Source: Granulicella aggregans
Lineage (GTDB): Bacteria; Acidobacteriota; Terriglobia; Terriglobales; Acidobacteriaceae
Direction: 5' to 3'
DNA length: 64,000 bases
Assembly: GCF_025685565.1 (NCBI RefSeq)
Contig: NZ_JAGSYE010000001.1
Location: 744,001-808,000, forward strand
Below are positions 52,568 to 62,414 of this stretch, in pieces (the first letter of the stretch is position 1; every line of letters starts with the position of its first letter). Under the pieces are notes generated by a model. The model was not told the origin of the DNA. It did no database searches and saw only the letters and a list, made by a program, of their open reading frames with translations. The position numbers were made by a program, and so were the translations under genes.

Positions 52568-53515
52568 TTACTGCCCGAGCGTGTCCTGATACCACGCGAC
52601 CGTTCGGCGCAGACCTTCCTCGAAGCCGACCAGGGGCTTGTAGCCAAACGCTTCCTGGGCGGCAGAAATATCGGCCAGCGAGTCGCGAACGTCGCCCGCG
52701 CGCACTTCCGTATACATTGGAAGGCCTTCGAAGCCTAAAAGTTGCGCAAGAATTCGATACGTTTCATTCAACGTATGTCGTTCACCGCACGCGACATTGA
52801 ACACTTTTCCCGCAACCTGGTCCGCCGGAGCAGCAGCCGCTAACAGATTCGCGCTCACCGCGTTGTCGATGTACGTGAAATCCCGCCCCTGCTCCCCGTC
52901 GCCGAAGATCACCGGCGTCTCTCCCCGCATCATCTGCAGGATGAACTTCGCCATCACCCCTGAGTAAGGAGAATCCGGAACCTGCCGAGGCCCAAAGATA
53001 TTGAAGTACCGCAGGCACACCGTCTCCAGCCCATAAACCTGCCAGTACGACTGCATATACAGCTCGCCCGCCAGCTTCTGCACCGGATACGGAGCAATCG
53101 GCATCGGCTTCATCCCCTCATGCCGCGGAAATCCCGGCTGGTTCCCATACGCCGACGAAGAAGCCGCGTACACCACCCGCTTCACCCCGTTCGCCCGCGC
53201 CCCTTCGAGCACATTGAACGTCCCGTCCAGATTCGACTCATGGCTGGTTCGCGGGTCCTTCACGCTGCGCGGCACCGAAGGAAGCGCCCCCTGGTGCAGG
53301 ATGTAGTCCACACCTTCGCACGCCCGGTTCACCGCGTCCGCATCCCGCAGGTCGCCTTCGTGAAACTCGATGCGGTTCAAGATCCGCGACAGATTCTGCC
53401 GCCGCCCGGTCACAAAATTGTCGAACGCCCGAACCTTGTCCCCACGAGAGACGAGCGTATGCGTCAGATGAGAGCCAATAAATCCGGCAGCGCCGGTAAT
53501 CAAATAGGTAGCCAA
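52568..53515 (-). CDS. NAD-dependent sugar-nucleotide epimerase (extended SDR)
   Basis: A 315-residue extended short-chain dehydrogenase. The NAD motif is TGAAGFIGSHL (7-17). The active site comprises ASSSAYGNQ and the YPVQK motif (about 142-146). FNIFGPRQ and the C-terminal SDISAAQEAFGYKP-like segment fit UDP-GlcNAc/UDP-Glc 4-epimerases of the WbpP/GalE group. The start is TTG at 53515, because TAG lies two codons upstream. AGGA is only 1 nt from it. It is the first gene of a two-gene operon with the dehydrogenase. Confidence 0.85.
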   Translation of the reverse strand: MATYLITGAAGFIGSHLTHTLVSRGDKVRAFDNFVTGRRQNLSRILNRIEFHEGDLRDADAVNRACEGVDYILHQGALPSVPRSVKDPRTSHESNLDGTFNVLEGARANGVKRVVYAASSSAYGNQPGFPRHEGMKPMPIAPYPVQKLAGELYMQSYWQVYGLETVCLRYFNIFGPRQVPDSPYSGVMAKFILQMMRGETPVIFGDGEQGRDFTYIDNAVSANLLAAAAPADQVAGKVFNVACGERHTLNETYRILAQLLGFEGLPMYTEVRAGDVRDSLADISAAQEAFGYKPLVGFEEGLRRTVAWYQDTLGQ

Positions 53516-54141
53516 GTCCTAAGTTTACCGTACCCAGGACGCCGAACCATACGGCACACCGCTCTCTGAAGTCGCAGCATGCTAACTCTCACTCATCGTC
53601 TGCATGCGATAGTCGCCGCCATCCTGGCCTCGAACCGAGGCAACGAATCGCTCAATGCCAATCCGCTGCAGGAGCCGGACAGCAGCGAGCAAAGCCGGAT
53701 TCGTCTGAGTGTATTCCATGGGTCACCTCAATCACCTTCACCCTGTTGGACGCTCTTCGGCCACCTTCCGAACCCGGAAGATTTTCCCCTGTTTCCATCC
53801 AAAACTACGCACTTACTTCGCGCTCAGCCAAACAGCGGCGTCCTTCGGAAACCATATGATGCTCTCAATCTGAGCCTCGCCAGACAGACGAATCGAGTCG
53901 TACCCCATGGAAGCTCCGCTCCCATCCGGAAGGATCAGCTGCCACTCCATCAGCGCAAAGTTGCGATGGGCATACGCGTTCCGGGCAACGAACCTGCCTC
54001 CCTTCGCCCGTCAGCACCATCGCTCGGAGTAGCAGCGGGCTTCAGCCCCGGACACCTCCGCCACATATCTCCCCTTGACATCCGACAAGAGACGTACGAT
54101 CATCATCTCCAACCGCTCTTGTCGAACATCAAGGGGAACAA
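53516..54141. other. Divergent region before the PadR operon
   Basis: 626 nt. A 199-codon open frame (53579-54178) is unlikely to be a gene because it runs into padR and has no recognisable protein pattern. A family IV repeat lies at 54026-54051 (GGAGTAGCAGCGGGCTTCAG) and the PadR control palindrome at 54071-54136. The rest shows nothing recognisable. Confidence 0.5.
54071..54136. promoter_or_regulatory. Large inverted repeat covering the padR promoter and ribosome site
   Basis: CCCCTTGA-N5-GACAAGAG (54071-54091) and CTCTTGTC-N5-TCAAGGGG (54116-54136) are complementary at 16 positions. The left arm contains TTGACA, a consensus -35. The right arm contains AAGGGG, the ribosome site of padR, 5 nt before its ATG. 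It is a likely PadR operator; if transcribed in full it could also hide the ribosome site. Confidence 0.65.
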
Positions 54142-54486
54142 ATGCCGCCCTCCACCGATCTGCTTCAAGGAACTTTAGACGTCCTTATCCTCAAGACCCT
54201 TGCCCTCGGCCCCATGCACGGCTGGGCCATCGCCTCTCGCATCCAGCAGGTCTCGAAGGATGTCCTCCAAATCGGCCAGGGCTCGCTCTACCCCGCCCTT
54301 CATCGCCTTGAGTACAAGGGCTGGATCGCCGCCGAATGGGGCACCTCAGAGAACAATCGCAAGGCCAAGTTCTACGCCCTCACCGCGACCGGCAAAAAGC
54401 AGCTCGACACCGAACTCGCCACCTGGGACCGCCTCAGCTCCGCCATCGCCCTTGTGCTCAACACCACCCCGGAGGTCTCCGCATGA
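54142..54486 (+). CDS. PadR-family transcriptional regulator
   Basis: A 114-residue winged-helix regulator. [24 protein letters not shown] and [21 protein letters not shown] are the PadR signature, and the C-terminal helix (about 85-110) should mediate dimerisation. In Acidobacteria such regulators are coupled to ADOP permeases. Here the stop overlaps the permease start (ATGA at 54483-54486). It probably represses its own operon through the palindrome at 54071-54136. The inducer is unknown. Confidence 0.92.
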   Translation: MPPSTDLLQGTLDVLILKTLALGPMHGWAIASRIQQVSKDVLQIGQGSLYPALHRLEYKGWIAAEWGTSENNRKAKFYALTATGKKQLDTELATWDRLSSAIALVLNTTPEVSA

Positions 54487-57128
54487 CCAACCCGCTCCTC
54501 ACTCGCCTCCGCTTCTTCTTCAAGCCCAAACCATCCGCCGAGATCGACGAAGAGTTGACCTTGCACCTCGAAGCCGCCATCGCGGCCAACCTCGCCGCCG
54601 GCATGTCCCCCGCCGAGGCCCGCCGCCGCGCCAGAATCGACTTCGGCGCCTTCGAATCCGCCCGCGAAGGTGCCTTCGACGCCCGCCCCTCGGCCGCCTT
54701 CGACCGCCTCCGCCAGGACATTCGCTACTGCCTCCGCACCCTCCGACGTGATCGCGGCTTCACCGCCGTCGCCGTCACCATCCTCGCCCTCGGCATCGCC
54801 GCCAACGTCGTCGTCTTCTCGCTCGTCGACACCATCCTGCTCCGCCCGCTCCCCTTCGCCGAGCCCGATCGCCTCGCCTGGATCGCCCCCGCCACCACCT
54901 CCGGCGGCATCTCCGGATCCAGCTACTCCTCCGACGCCTACGACGACTTCCGCGCCATCAACCACTCCTTCACCGACATCACCGGCTACTACGCCTTCTC
55001 CTCCCCCGACAACATCAAGCTCACCGGCACCAACACCGCCATCCCGCAGTCCATCACCGGCATCGGCGTCCTCGGCAACTTCCTCAACGTCCTCGGCGTC
55101 ACCCCCATCCTCGGCCGCAACTTCACCCCCGCCGAAGCACAGTCCCACGCCGCTCCCGTCGTCCTGCTCTCCTATCCCTTCTGGAAGCAGCACTTCGACT
55201 CCGACCCCAGCATCGTCGGCAAAGCCATCTCCCTCGACAACTCCCCCACCACCGTCGTCGGCGTCCTTCCCCCCGCCTTCGACTTCGGTGCCGTCTTCTC
55301 TCCCGGAACCCGCGTCGACGTCCTCACCCCCACTGCCCTCGACGACATCCGTAATCAGGGCAACACCCTCACCCTCCAGGGCCGTCTCAAACCCGGCGTC
55401 ACTATTGACCAGGCCTCCGCTGATGCCCGCATCGTCGCTCCCCAGCTCTACTGGAGCAAGAAGCAGGCCGAATCCAAGGGCAGCTACGGCCCCATGGCCG
55501 CCACGCCGCTCAAGGAGCACGTCGCCGGCCAGCTTCGCCGCTCGCTCAACCTCCTCTGGGTCGCCGTCGGTCTCATCCTGCTCATCGTCTGCGTCAACCT
55601 CTCGAACCTCCTCATCGCGCGAGCCGCCACGCGCTCTAAGGAGTTCGCCCTCCGCGTCGCCCTCGGCGCAAACCGCGCCCGCCTCGTCCGCCAGCTCCTC
55701 ACCGAAAGCGCCGTCCTCTCCATCGGCGGCGCGGCCCTCGGCCTCCTCATCGCCTTCGGCGTGACCACCTGGCTGGCGCATCAAGGCTCGCTCGCACTTC
55801 CACTCCTCGCGACTCTTCGCATCGACACGCCCGTTCTCCTCTGGACCCTCCTCATTGCCCTCGTCACTACCTTGCTCCTGGGGCTCGCTCCCGGCATCAA
55901 GATGTCCACCAATAACCTGCAGGAGACCCTCAAGGACTCCGGCACCAGCGCCAGCGACGGCCGCAAGAACGAGACCCTCCGCACCGCTCTGGTTATCTCC
56001 GAGGTCGCCCTCGCCTGCGTCCTGCTCGTCGGCGCAGGCCTGCTTCTCCGCAGCTTCCTCCACGTCCTCGATGTCGATCTCGGCTTCCGCCCCGCCCAGG
56101 GCTACAGCATGCAGATCGAACAAAGCCCGAGCCCCAAGGTCGAAGTCCGCAGCGCCTTCTACCAGACCGTCCTCAGCGAGGTCACCAGCATCACAGGCAT
56201 CGAAGCCGCCGGCCTCTCCGACAATCTCCCGCTCACCCGCAATCGCAGCTGGGGTTCGCCCGGCGTCAAGGGCGTCGACTACCCACGCAGCGCCCGTCCC
56301 GGCACGCTCGTCTATGTCGTCTCCCCCGGATACCTTCCTGCCATGGGCATGAAGATCACCGGCCGCGATCTCTCCTGGCACGACACCGCCAAGACCGAAC
56401 CCGTCATCATCCTCAACAAGAAGGCCACCGACTTCCTCTTTCCCAATCAAGATCCAATCGGCCGCATGGTCGAATTCGGCGACAAAAGCGACCGCATCGT
56501 CGGCGTCGTCCCCGACGTCCACGCCAACGGCGTCGAGTCCGACACCGGCTGGCAGGTCTACGTCAACGTCTCGCAAGACTGGGGCGAGGCCGGCACCCAG
56601 CTAGTCGTCCGCAGCCGCCTCCCCGCCGAAGCCCTTGCGCCCGCTATCATGGCCAAGCTCCGCGCCCTCAACCCCGGCCAGCCCGCCGCCACGCTCCAAC
56701 CCCTCCAACAAATCGTCGACCACGCCACCTCGCCGCGCCGCTTCTTCGCCGTCCTGGTCGCCATCTTCGCCGCCCTTGGACTGGTGCTGGCCTCGCTCGG
56801 CATCTACGGCGTCATCTCCTACACCGTCACCCGCCAGACCCAGGAGATCGGCATCCGCATGGCCCTCGGAGCCAGCCAGGCCAGCGTCCAGCGCCGCATC
56901 CTCAAAGCCACCCTGCGCATGACCGCCATCGGAGTCGCCATCGGCGCCATCGCCTCGCTCACCATGAGCAGGCTCATCGCCTCACTCCTCTTCGCCACCG
57001 ATGCCACAGACCCCACCACCTTTGCCGCCACAGTCGCCATCCTGATCGGCGTAGCCCTAACCGCAGCCTATCTTCCCGCCCGCCGCGCATCGCGCATCAA
57101 CCCCATGGTCGCCCTCCGCAACAGCTAA
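54483..57128 (+). CDS. ADOP-type ABC permease (duplicated MacB-like)
   Basis: An 881-residue permease of the Acidobacterial duplicated orphan permease group. It starts with a soluble helical domain ([22 protein letters not shown]...RRRARIDFG). Two MacB/FtsX modules follow, each with a periplasmic core and membrane helices, for example [24 protein letters not shown] and, near the end, [22 protein letters not shown]. The start overlaps padR by 4 nt; the upstream open frame is in the wrong phase of padR. No ATPase gene is adjacent, as usual for this family. Export of small toxic compounds is suspected but unproven. Confidence 0.9.
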   Translation: MTNPLLTRLRFFFKPKPSAEIDEELTLHLEAAIAANLAAGMSPAEARRRARIDFGAFESAREGAFDARPSAAFDRLRQDIRYCLRTLRRDRGFTAVAVTILALGIAANVVVFSLVDTILLRPLPFAEPDRLAWIAPATTSGGISGSSYSSDAYDDFRAINHSFTDITGYYAFSSPDNIKLTGTNTAIPQSITGIGVLGNFLNVLGVTPILGRNFTPAEAQSHAAPVVLLSYPFWKQHFDSDPSIVGKAISLDNSPTTVVGVLPPAFDFGAVFSPGTRVDVLTPTALDDIRNQGNTLTLQGRLKPGVTIDQASADARIVAPQLYWSKKQAESKGSYGPMAATPLKEHVAGQLRRSLNLLWVAVGLILLIVCVNLSNLLIARAATRSKEFALRVALGANRARLVRQLLTESAVLSIGGAALGLLIAFGVTTWLAHQGSLALPLLATLRIDTPVLLWTLLIALVTTLLLGLAPGIKMSTNNLQETLKDSGTSASDGRKNETLRTALVISEVALACVLLVGAGLLLRSFLHVLDVDLGFRPAQGYSMQIEQSPSPKVEVRSAFYQTVLSEVTSITGIEAAGLSDNLPLTRNRSWGSPGVKGVDYPRSARPGTLVYVVSPGYLPAMGMKITGRDLSWHDTAKTEPVIILNKKATDFLFPNQDPIGRMVEFGDKSDRIVGVVPDVHANGVESDTGWQVYVNVSQDWGEAGTQLVVRSRLPAEALAPAIMAKLRALNPGQPAATLQPLQQIVDHATSPRRFFAVLVAIFAALGLVLASLGIYGVISYTVTRQTQEIGIRMALGASQASVQRRILKATLRMTAIGVAIGAIASLTMSRLIASLLFATDATDPTTFAATVAILIGVALTAAYLPARRASRINPMVALRNS

Positions 57129-57217
57129 CCCTCCAAGCTTGTCATCAGACCTGTAAACCTTGTCATCCTTCGACGAAGTCGGAGGATCTGCTTCTCGAAC
57201 CAGCCAACACTCTGTGC

Positions 57218-57253
57218 CCCATCCACCGCGCCGTTTTCGTACGCGATGGTTGG
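57218..57253. repeat. Decaying family I hairpin
   Basis: CCCATCCACCGCG / CGCGATGGTTGGG. Two of 13 pairs are lost. It lies between convergent genes and is followed by a family II copy. Confidence 0.6.
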
Positions 57254-57284
57254 GACAGTTCCCAGCACGAAGCACGAAAGACCC

Positions 57285-57329
57285 GTCATCTCGACCGAAG
57301 CGCAGTGGAGTGGAGAGATCCCCGCATTG
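57285..57329. repeat. Family II repeat, short form
   Basis: GTCATCTCGACCGAAGCG joined to CAGTGGAGTGGAGAGATCC and CCGCATT, with GTGGA duplicated. No hairpin insert. Confidence 0.7.
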
Positions 57330-57356
57330 GCTTTCGCCGCTGCCTGTCCCCCACCT

Positions 57357-59678
57357 CTACCCCTCCAACCCAAACTCATCCCGAATCGAATCATGCTCCC
57401 GCCTTAGATTCGTCATCAGCTCGCTAAACCGAGGCTCACCCCGCAGCCCCCGAAGATAAGGGTCGGCTTCGAACAGACGATAACTCGGCAGCCCCATCGC
57501 GGCACACCGTTCCAGCTCGTGAATCGCCTTCTCCGGCCTTCCACTTAGCGTGTACGCCGCAGCGCAAGAGTGCCAAGTATGGTGCGTGTGCGTCAGGCTA
57601 TGCACGCTGTGCGCCGCTTCATCGGCCAGCTTCTCGGCACGCCGCGCATCGCCTTCGATCCCGGCAACAATCGCCTCCAACCCCAGACTGAACGACTCCG
57701 CCGGAAACATCTGCCGCGCCTTCCCGATGGCCACCCTGGCCTCTTCGAGCCGGCCCGCATACAACACCGCAATCGGCGAAAGCAGATGATTGAGAACGCC
57801 GTTCGGCTCCAGTTCCAGCGCGCTGGCATAGTGCTCCGCGCTCAGATCGAACTCCCCTCGTTGCAGCGCGATCGCGCCCTGATGCATCGTGCCCAGCGCC
57901 GGATTCGCCAGCTTCAACTCCATAGCGTCCCGCTCCGCGGCGTCGAAGAACCCAAGATGCCACAGGATCGCCGCCCGCTGATGACGCGCCGTCGGTCGAG
58001 CAGGATCGATCTTGATCGCCGCATTCAAAGCACGCAGCGCAGCCCGATTCTGAAAGCTCCGCGAAGGCGACCACAGGATCACGCCGCGAGCGCACAGAGC
58101 GTTGCACTGCACCGGATCCAACTCCAGCGTCCGCGCAATCGCTCGTTCACCCAGCTCGAACCACTTCGGATCGGGATCGAGATGCGCTCCCATCTGCGTA
58201 TAAGCCTGCGCCAGCAGTCCCCACGCATCGGCAAACGAGGGATCCAGTTCCGTGGCGCGATTCAGCAGCTCGATCGCCGAGGCCATCTCGAACTTGTCCA
58301 CATGCACCTGCCGATCCACCGCGCGCAGATAAAGCTCAAACGCCCCCGGATGCTTCGTCGGCGGCGTCTGCGTCCCCGTCCCGCCCTTCTGACGCGGAAC
58401 GAAGACCTCGCTCACCGCATCCGCAAGCCGGTCCTGCAACGCGAAGAGATCGCTCGCATCTCCATCCTGCTTCAGCGACGCCATCGTCGTCGCGTCGCTC
58501 GCCCGATGAATCCCCACCAGCACCCGAATCTTCGGCCCCGCGATCTGCACCGTTCCCTCGACCACCAGATCGACGTTCAACTCCCGCGCCGCCTTAGCCC
58601 AGTCCACCTCTTCGCCCGCATAGCGCATCACGCTCGCAATGGGCCGGGTCAGCAGCTTCCCCGTCGACGAAAGCCGATGAACCAGCGCCTCCGCCAGTGA
58701 CACCGCAAGATATTGCTCGCTCGCAGGGCCTCGCACCTTCAGCGGTAGCACGGCCACCGAAGCGCGCTTCTCCCGAACATGGCCCTCCTGCCGAGTTGGA
58801 AAAGCTAGCGACCGCAGCTCCGTAGCCAGCTCAATCGCAGACTCCGGCCTCTGACTCCGCTCCTTCGCCAGGCACCGCATCACCAGCCGAACAAACTCCG
58901 GCTGCAGCTCCGGGCGATACACGCTGGGCGGCTCCGGCTCCGTCGTGACAATCTCGTGCATCAGTCCGAGAACACTCCCCGCCTTGAACGGCGGCTCTCC
59001 AACCGCTGCCTCATAAAGCACGCATCCCAGCGAAAAGATGTCCGACCGGAAGTCCGTCTCTTCCCCGCGCGTCTGCTCCGGAGACATGTACGCCACCGTT
59101 CCGATGATCTGTCCAACGCCGGTCAGCCGCGTAGTCCCATCGCTGCGCGTCACCTTCGCGATCCCGAAGTCGAGCACCTTCACCTGCTGCGCCTTCGTGA
59201 CCATGATGTTCGCCGGCTTGACGTCTCGATGAACGATCCCCGCCCCATGCGCCGCGCCCAGCGCCAGTGCCATCTGCGACCCAAGAGCAGCCAGTTGCTC
59301 GAAGCTCAACGGCGCTTCCGCAATCATCTCAGTCAGCGTTCGTCCATCGACGAACTCCATCACCAGAAAATCGACGTCCCCGCCCGTAGAGGTTCTGTCC
59401 GTGCAGATGTCATACAGCGCCACAATATTGGGGTGATTCAAGGCAGACGCGGCACGCGCTTCGTTCAGCAAACGGCTCCGCCCCGTATCGTTTGCGGTGT
59501 CCCGCGGCAGGATCTTGATCGCGACGGTCCGCTCCAGCCGAGTGTCCCGCGCGCAAAAGACCTCGCCCATGCCACCAGCGCCGATCGGCCTCTGGATGAC
59601 ATACCGTCCCAGATAGGTTGTTGCGGGAGCAAGTTGGACCGCTGTCTCCGCGGACTGCGAATACGAACGATCAGACAC
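57357..59678 (-). CDS. Serine/threonine protein kinase with TPR-like repeats
   Basis: A 773-residue Hanks-type kinase. The Gly loop is GAGGMGEV (33-40), the ATP Lys55 is in VAIKIL, catalytic Asp152 is in HRDVKPANIM, DFG is in VLDFGIAK, and the domain ends near residue 290. A middle domain (about 305-425, VAVLPLKVRG to VVEGTVQIAG) resembles the adenylate-cyclase-associated or TolB-like N-terminal module often found with TPR proteins. The C-terminal half holds several TPR-like helical pairs. No membrane helix was seen, so it is probably cytoplasmic. The start is GTG at 59678 with GGAGGGAAGG upstream. Its substrates are unknown. Confidence 0.88.
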   Translation of the reverse strand: MSDRSYSQSAETAVQLAPATTYLGRYVIQRPIGAGGMGEVFCARDTRLERTVAIKILPRDTANDTGRSRLLNEARAASALNHPNIVALYDICTDRTSTGGDVDFLVMEFVDGRTLTEMIAEAPLSFEQLAALGSQMALALGAAHGAGIVHRDVKPANIMVTKAQQVKVLDFGIAKVTRSDGTTRLTGVGQIIGTVAYMSPEQTRGEETDFRSDIFSLGCVLYEAAVGEPPFKAGSVLGLMHEIVTTEPEPPSVYRPELQPEFVRLVMRCLAKERSQRPESAIELATELRSLAFPTRQEGHVREKRASVAVLPLKVRGPASEQYLAVSLAEALVHRLSSTGKLLTRPIASVMRYAGEEVDWAKAARELNVDLVVEGTVQIAGPKIRVLVGIHRASDATTMASLKQDGDASDLFALQDRLADAVSEVFVPRQKGGTGTQTPPTKHPGAFELYLRAVDRQVHVDKFEMASAIELLNRATELDPSFADAWGLLAQAYTQMGAHLDPDPKWFELGERAIARTLELDPVQCNALCARGVILWSPSRSFQNRAALRALNAAIKIDPARPTARHQRAAILWHLGFFDAAERDAMELKLANPALGTMHQGAIALQRGEFDLSAEHYASALELEPNGVLNHLLSPIAVLYAGRLEEARVAIGKARQMFPAESFSLGLEAIVAGIEGDARRAEKLADEAAHSVHSLTHTHHTWHSCAAAYTLSGRPEKAIHELERCAAMGLPSYRLFEADPYLRGLRGEPRFSELMTNLRREHDSIRDEFGLEG

Positions 59679-59871
59679 AGGGCCTTCCCTCCGCCGGCGT
59701 CTCCACGATCTGCCGGGTCATTGCTCAACACAAACAACTGCGCGAGGACTCAAGATCCTCGATGGAACCAATAAGCAGTGTCAGCGGGGCTCGATTCGTT
59801 TCGCCAACCACAGTCGAGCGTCTTTCCCACGAAGTCTAACATCCGCGCACCCAGCACAGACGCACGGGTGC

Positions 59872-59904
59872 CCCATCCATCGCAGCCTCATCGCGATGGG
59901 TGGG
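59872..59904. repeat. Family I hairpin repeat, variant CGC/GCG
   Basis: CCCATCCATCGC / GCGATGGGTGGG around the loop AGCCTCATC, with the GACGTAAACCG tail. The loop equals that of the family II copies at 7283 and 37150. Confidence 0.85.
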
Positions 59905-59955
59905 ACGTAAACCGCTCACCCACCCTCATCCCCTCAGCCCAAACGATTCGGGTGC

Positions 59956-59992
59956 CCCATCCTCGCGACAGCTTCATCGTCGCTAACGTGGG
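59956..59992. repeat. Rearranged family I hairpin
   Basis: CCCAT-N4-GCGAC, loop AGCTTCATC, GTCGC-N4-GTGGG. The inner 5-bp stem and the outer pairs are kept, with an unpaired bulge on both sides. Confidence 0.65.
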
Positions 59993-60041
59993 ATATTCGT
60001 GCGAAGCACGAACCACTTTCTTCCCTACCCCCAAAGACTCC

Positions 60042-60099
60042 GTCATCCTGAGCGGAGGCGCTTGCAGTATCACCGCAAGCGCCGCAGTCGAAGGACCCC
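60042..60099. repeat. Family III repeat with hairpin cassette
   Basis: GTCATCCTGAGCGGA, then a perfect 9-bp hairpin GGCGCTTGC / GCAAGCGCC (60057-60083) around the loop AGTATCACC, then GTCGAAGGACCCCGAG. Confidence 0.85.
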
Positions 60100-60153
60100 G
60101 AGACAGCTCACGTCTTCGGAAACCGCTCGCACCTCTCCGCCCACGGCTTCTCA

Positions 60154-61575
60154 TCACCGCAACCGAAACTCCTCCACCACCCCACCCGGCAGAGCATTCA
60201 TCTGTCGTATGTACTTCTTCGAATCGAACTTCTTCCCCGTCGACCCACCCGACATGTACCGGATCTTCCCAAAGATCGGCCGGTCAAACCACGGTCGATC
60301 GAACTTCCCCACAATCGCCCACGCAATCCCCGCATACCCTCCAGGATCGCGCCCATCCAGCTCGTACTTATCATTCAGATACACGCAGTACTTCACCGCC
60401 GTAGCCGCATCCGGCGTCCACTCAAGGATCTTCTTCGCCCAGTACATCCGCAGATAGTTGTGCATCCATCCGTGCCGCGTCATCTGGATCTGCGCCGCAT
60501 TCCAAAGCTCGTCATACGTCTCGGCATGCTCGAGCTGCTTCAGCGTATAAAGCTGCTCCCGCTCGTCCCGCGCATGTTCAGCAATCGACTTCTTCGCCCA
60601 ATCCTCCGCGCAGTCCGCCGTGTCGTATTGCGGGCACCAGATCACGAAGTTTACCGCCAGCTCCCGCCACGCGATCAGCTCATTGATAAAGCTGTCCCGA
60701 GCCTTCGTCAGCAACGGATCACTCTTCGCCGCCGCCTCCACCGCCAGCGCAATCGTCTGCGGCCCGATATGCCCATAGTGAAGATAAGGCGACAGCGCCG
60801 ACGTCCCATCCATCTCAGGATGGTTCCGCGTCTCGTCGTACTTCGCCAGCATGGAGCCCGTGAAGAGCTTCAGCCGCTTCAACGCCGCATGGGTCCCACC
60901 CTGCCACGCCTCCACCGGCGGCACGCTCCGGTCGAGATGCTCCCACCCCTTCGTCATGTCCTCGGTCAGAGAATCCGCATGAAACCCATTCGGCCGCTTC
61001 CACTCATGCTTCGCGTGAGGATTCTCATAAGGCACCAGATACTCCGGCAGCAGCTTGTAGAGCCGGGGCCGAATGATATAAGCCCCATACTGCGCCTTCT
61101 CGATCAGCTTCGACGGAATGACGACATCCGCATCCACCGTCCAGAATGGAATCGAGATCTTCTCCGCCAGGTGCTTCCGCCACTTCTCCGGCTCGCGCAT
61201 CGGGTTCTCATCGCCAATCAGAAACGCCGCATCCACATCCGCCAGCAGCTTTTCATGCGACTCATGCGGAGCCCGACGCATCACGAACGAGATGTTCCGC
61301 TTTGCCAAGTCCTCTTCGATATCCGGCAACCCCTGCTGCAAGAACACATAGTGCCGCAGATTCGCGCTGGGAAAGTTCGAGATCCCCGCAAAGTACACCA
61401 CCAGCGGCAGCCCAAGCAGGTTCGCCACCTCGACCGCGACATTCACCGCATGATTGTCCACGCCACGCTGCGCCCGCTGCATCCAGTACACAACGCACTT
61501 CCCATCCGCCTTCGCCGCCCCATCCCGCCGAACGGTAACCCGCGGATTCTGCTTCAGCGCCTCAAACTCATCCAT
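60154..61575 (-). CDS. phr: Class II CPD photolyase
   Basis: A 473-residue deoxyribodipyrimidine photolyase. The N-terminal photolyase domain begins with KCVVYWMQRAQRGVDNHAVN, typical of class II enzymes. The FAD domain has SALSPYLHYGHIGPQTIAL, ELIAWRELAVNFV and MHNYLRMYWAKKILEW, and ends with YELDGRDPGGYAGIAWAIVG and FGKIRYMS. It repairs cyclobutane pyrimidine dimers with light. The ATG at 61575 follows GAGAGGG; the TTG one codon earlier is not needed. It stands alone. Confidence 0.93.
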   Translation of the reverse strand: MDEFEALKQNPRVTVRRDGAAKADGKCVVYWMQRAQRGVDNHAVNVAVEVANLLGLPLVVYFAGISNFPSANLRHYVFLQQGLPDIEEDLAKRNISFVMRRAPHESHEKLLADVDAAFLIGDENPMREPEKWRKHLAEKISIPFWTVDADVVIPSKLIEKAQYGAYIIRPRLYKLLPEYLVPYENPHAKHEWKRPNGFHADSLTEDMTKGWEHLDRSVPPVEAWQGGTHAALKRLKLFTGSMLAKYDETRNHPEMDGTSALSPYLHYGHIGPQTIALAVEAAAKSDPLLTKARDSFINELIAWRELAVNFVIWCPQYDTADCAEDWAKKSIAEHARDEREQLYTLKQLEHAETYDELWNAAQIQMTRHGWMHNYLRMYWAKKILEWTPDAATAVKYCVYLNDKYELDGRDPGGYAGIAWAIVGKFDRPWFDRPIFGKIRYMSGGSTGKKFDSKKYIRQMNALPGGVVEEFRLR

Positions 61576-61635
61576 CAATCAACCCTCTCATCGAACGCAC
61601 GAAATCCCGGCTACCAAGAACCGAGTGCCGGGTGC

Positions 61636-61668
61636 CCCATCCATCACAGTTTCATCGTGATGGGTGGG
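61636..61668. repeat. Family I hairpin repeat, variant CAC/GTG
   Basis: CCCATCCATCAC / GTGATGGGTGGG around the loop AGTTTCATC, followed by GACGTAAACCG. Confidence 0.85.
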
Positions 61669-61710
61669 ACGTAAACCGTTCCCTAGCCCGTTTCTACACC
61701 GCGAAAGCAC

Positions 61711-61774
61711 GTCATCTCGACCGGAGCGGCGGACAGCCTCACCGTCCGCCGCGCAGTGGAGAGACCCCCGCATT
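61711..61774. repeat. Family II repeat with 9-bp hairpin cassette
   Basis: Usual ends, with a perfect hairpin GCGGCGGAC / GTCCGCCGC (61726-61752) around the loop AGCCTCACC. Confidence 0.85.
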
Positions 61775-61862
61775 GGCCTTCCGCTCACACCACCACAAAA
61801 TCCCGCATTCCCACCCTACCAATCCCACCGCGATAAACTGTCCTCAAACACGAGAAACCCGA

Positions 61863-62393
61863 ATGCCTTTTGATGAGATTTCACTTCGCCGCGCCACCCT
61901 TGATGACGCACCCGCGCTTGCCATCGTCGGAGCCGGCACCACCCTCGAAACCTTCGCCGGCCTGGTCGACGGCCAATCCCTGCTCCAGCACTGCGAGAAG
62001 AACCACTCCGTCGCCGCCTATAAGAAATACCTCACCACCCCCGACACCCAGGCATGGCTAGCCGTCATGCAGCCCGGCGACGCCCCGATCGGATATATCC
62101 TCGTCACCCCACCCGACCTTCCTCTCGACGACATCACCCCCGCAGACATCGAGCTCAAACGCATCTACCTCTTTGCCCGCTTCCAGGGCACCGGCACCGG
62201 TCGCCTGCTCATGAACAAGGCCGTCGAGATCGCCCGCGAGGCCGGCAAGAAGCGCCTCCTCTTAGGCGTAAACGCCGAAAACGAGACCGCCCTCAGCTTC
62301 TACTATCGCAACGGCTTCATCAAGGCCGGCGTCCGGAAGTTCCAGGTTGGGGACATCCTCTGCGACGACTTCATCCTAGCCCGCCCGCTTTAA
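61863..62393 (+). CDS. GNAT family N-acetyltransferase
   Basis: A 176-residue acetyltransferase. Motif A is LKRIYLFARFQGTGTGRLLM, with the FQGTGTG acetyl-CoA loop. Motif B is LGVNAENETALSFYYRNGF, in which the Tyr is the usual general-acid position. The N-terminal SLRRATLDDAPALAIVG is typical. It probably acetylates a small amine or protein N-terminus; the substrate is unknown. The frame upstream of 61863 runs through the family II repeat and is not coding. Confidence 0.85.
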   Translation: MPFDEISLRRATLDDAPALAIVGAGTTLETFAGLVDGQSLLQHCEKNHSVAAYKKYLTTPDTQAWLAVMQPGDAPIGYILVTPPDLPLDDITPADIELKRIYLFARFQGTGTGRLLMNKAVEIAREAGKKRLLLGVNAENETALSFYYRNGFIKAGVRKFQVGDILCDDFILARPL

Positions 62394-62414
62394 TCCGACC
62401 ACAAAACCCGGTGC

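Larger units (their letters stand above)
59679..60153. other. Repeat cluster between kinase and photolyase genes
   Basis: 475 nt with no gene but three repeats: family I at 59872-59904, a rearranged family I at 59956-59992, and family III at 60042-60099. A further stretch to about 60150 is similar to DNA next to the family III copy at 2460. Confidence 0.7.

Noticed and set aside
53579..54178. 199-codon plus-strand open frame before padR
   Set aside because: It runs through a repeat and the PadR control palindrome into padR in another frame; composition is not protein-like.
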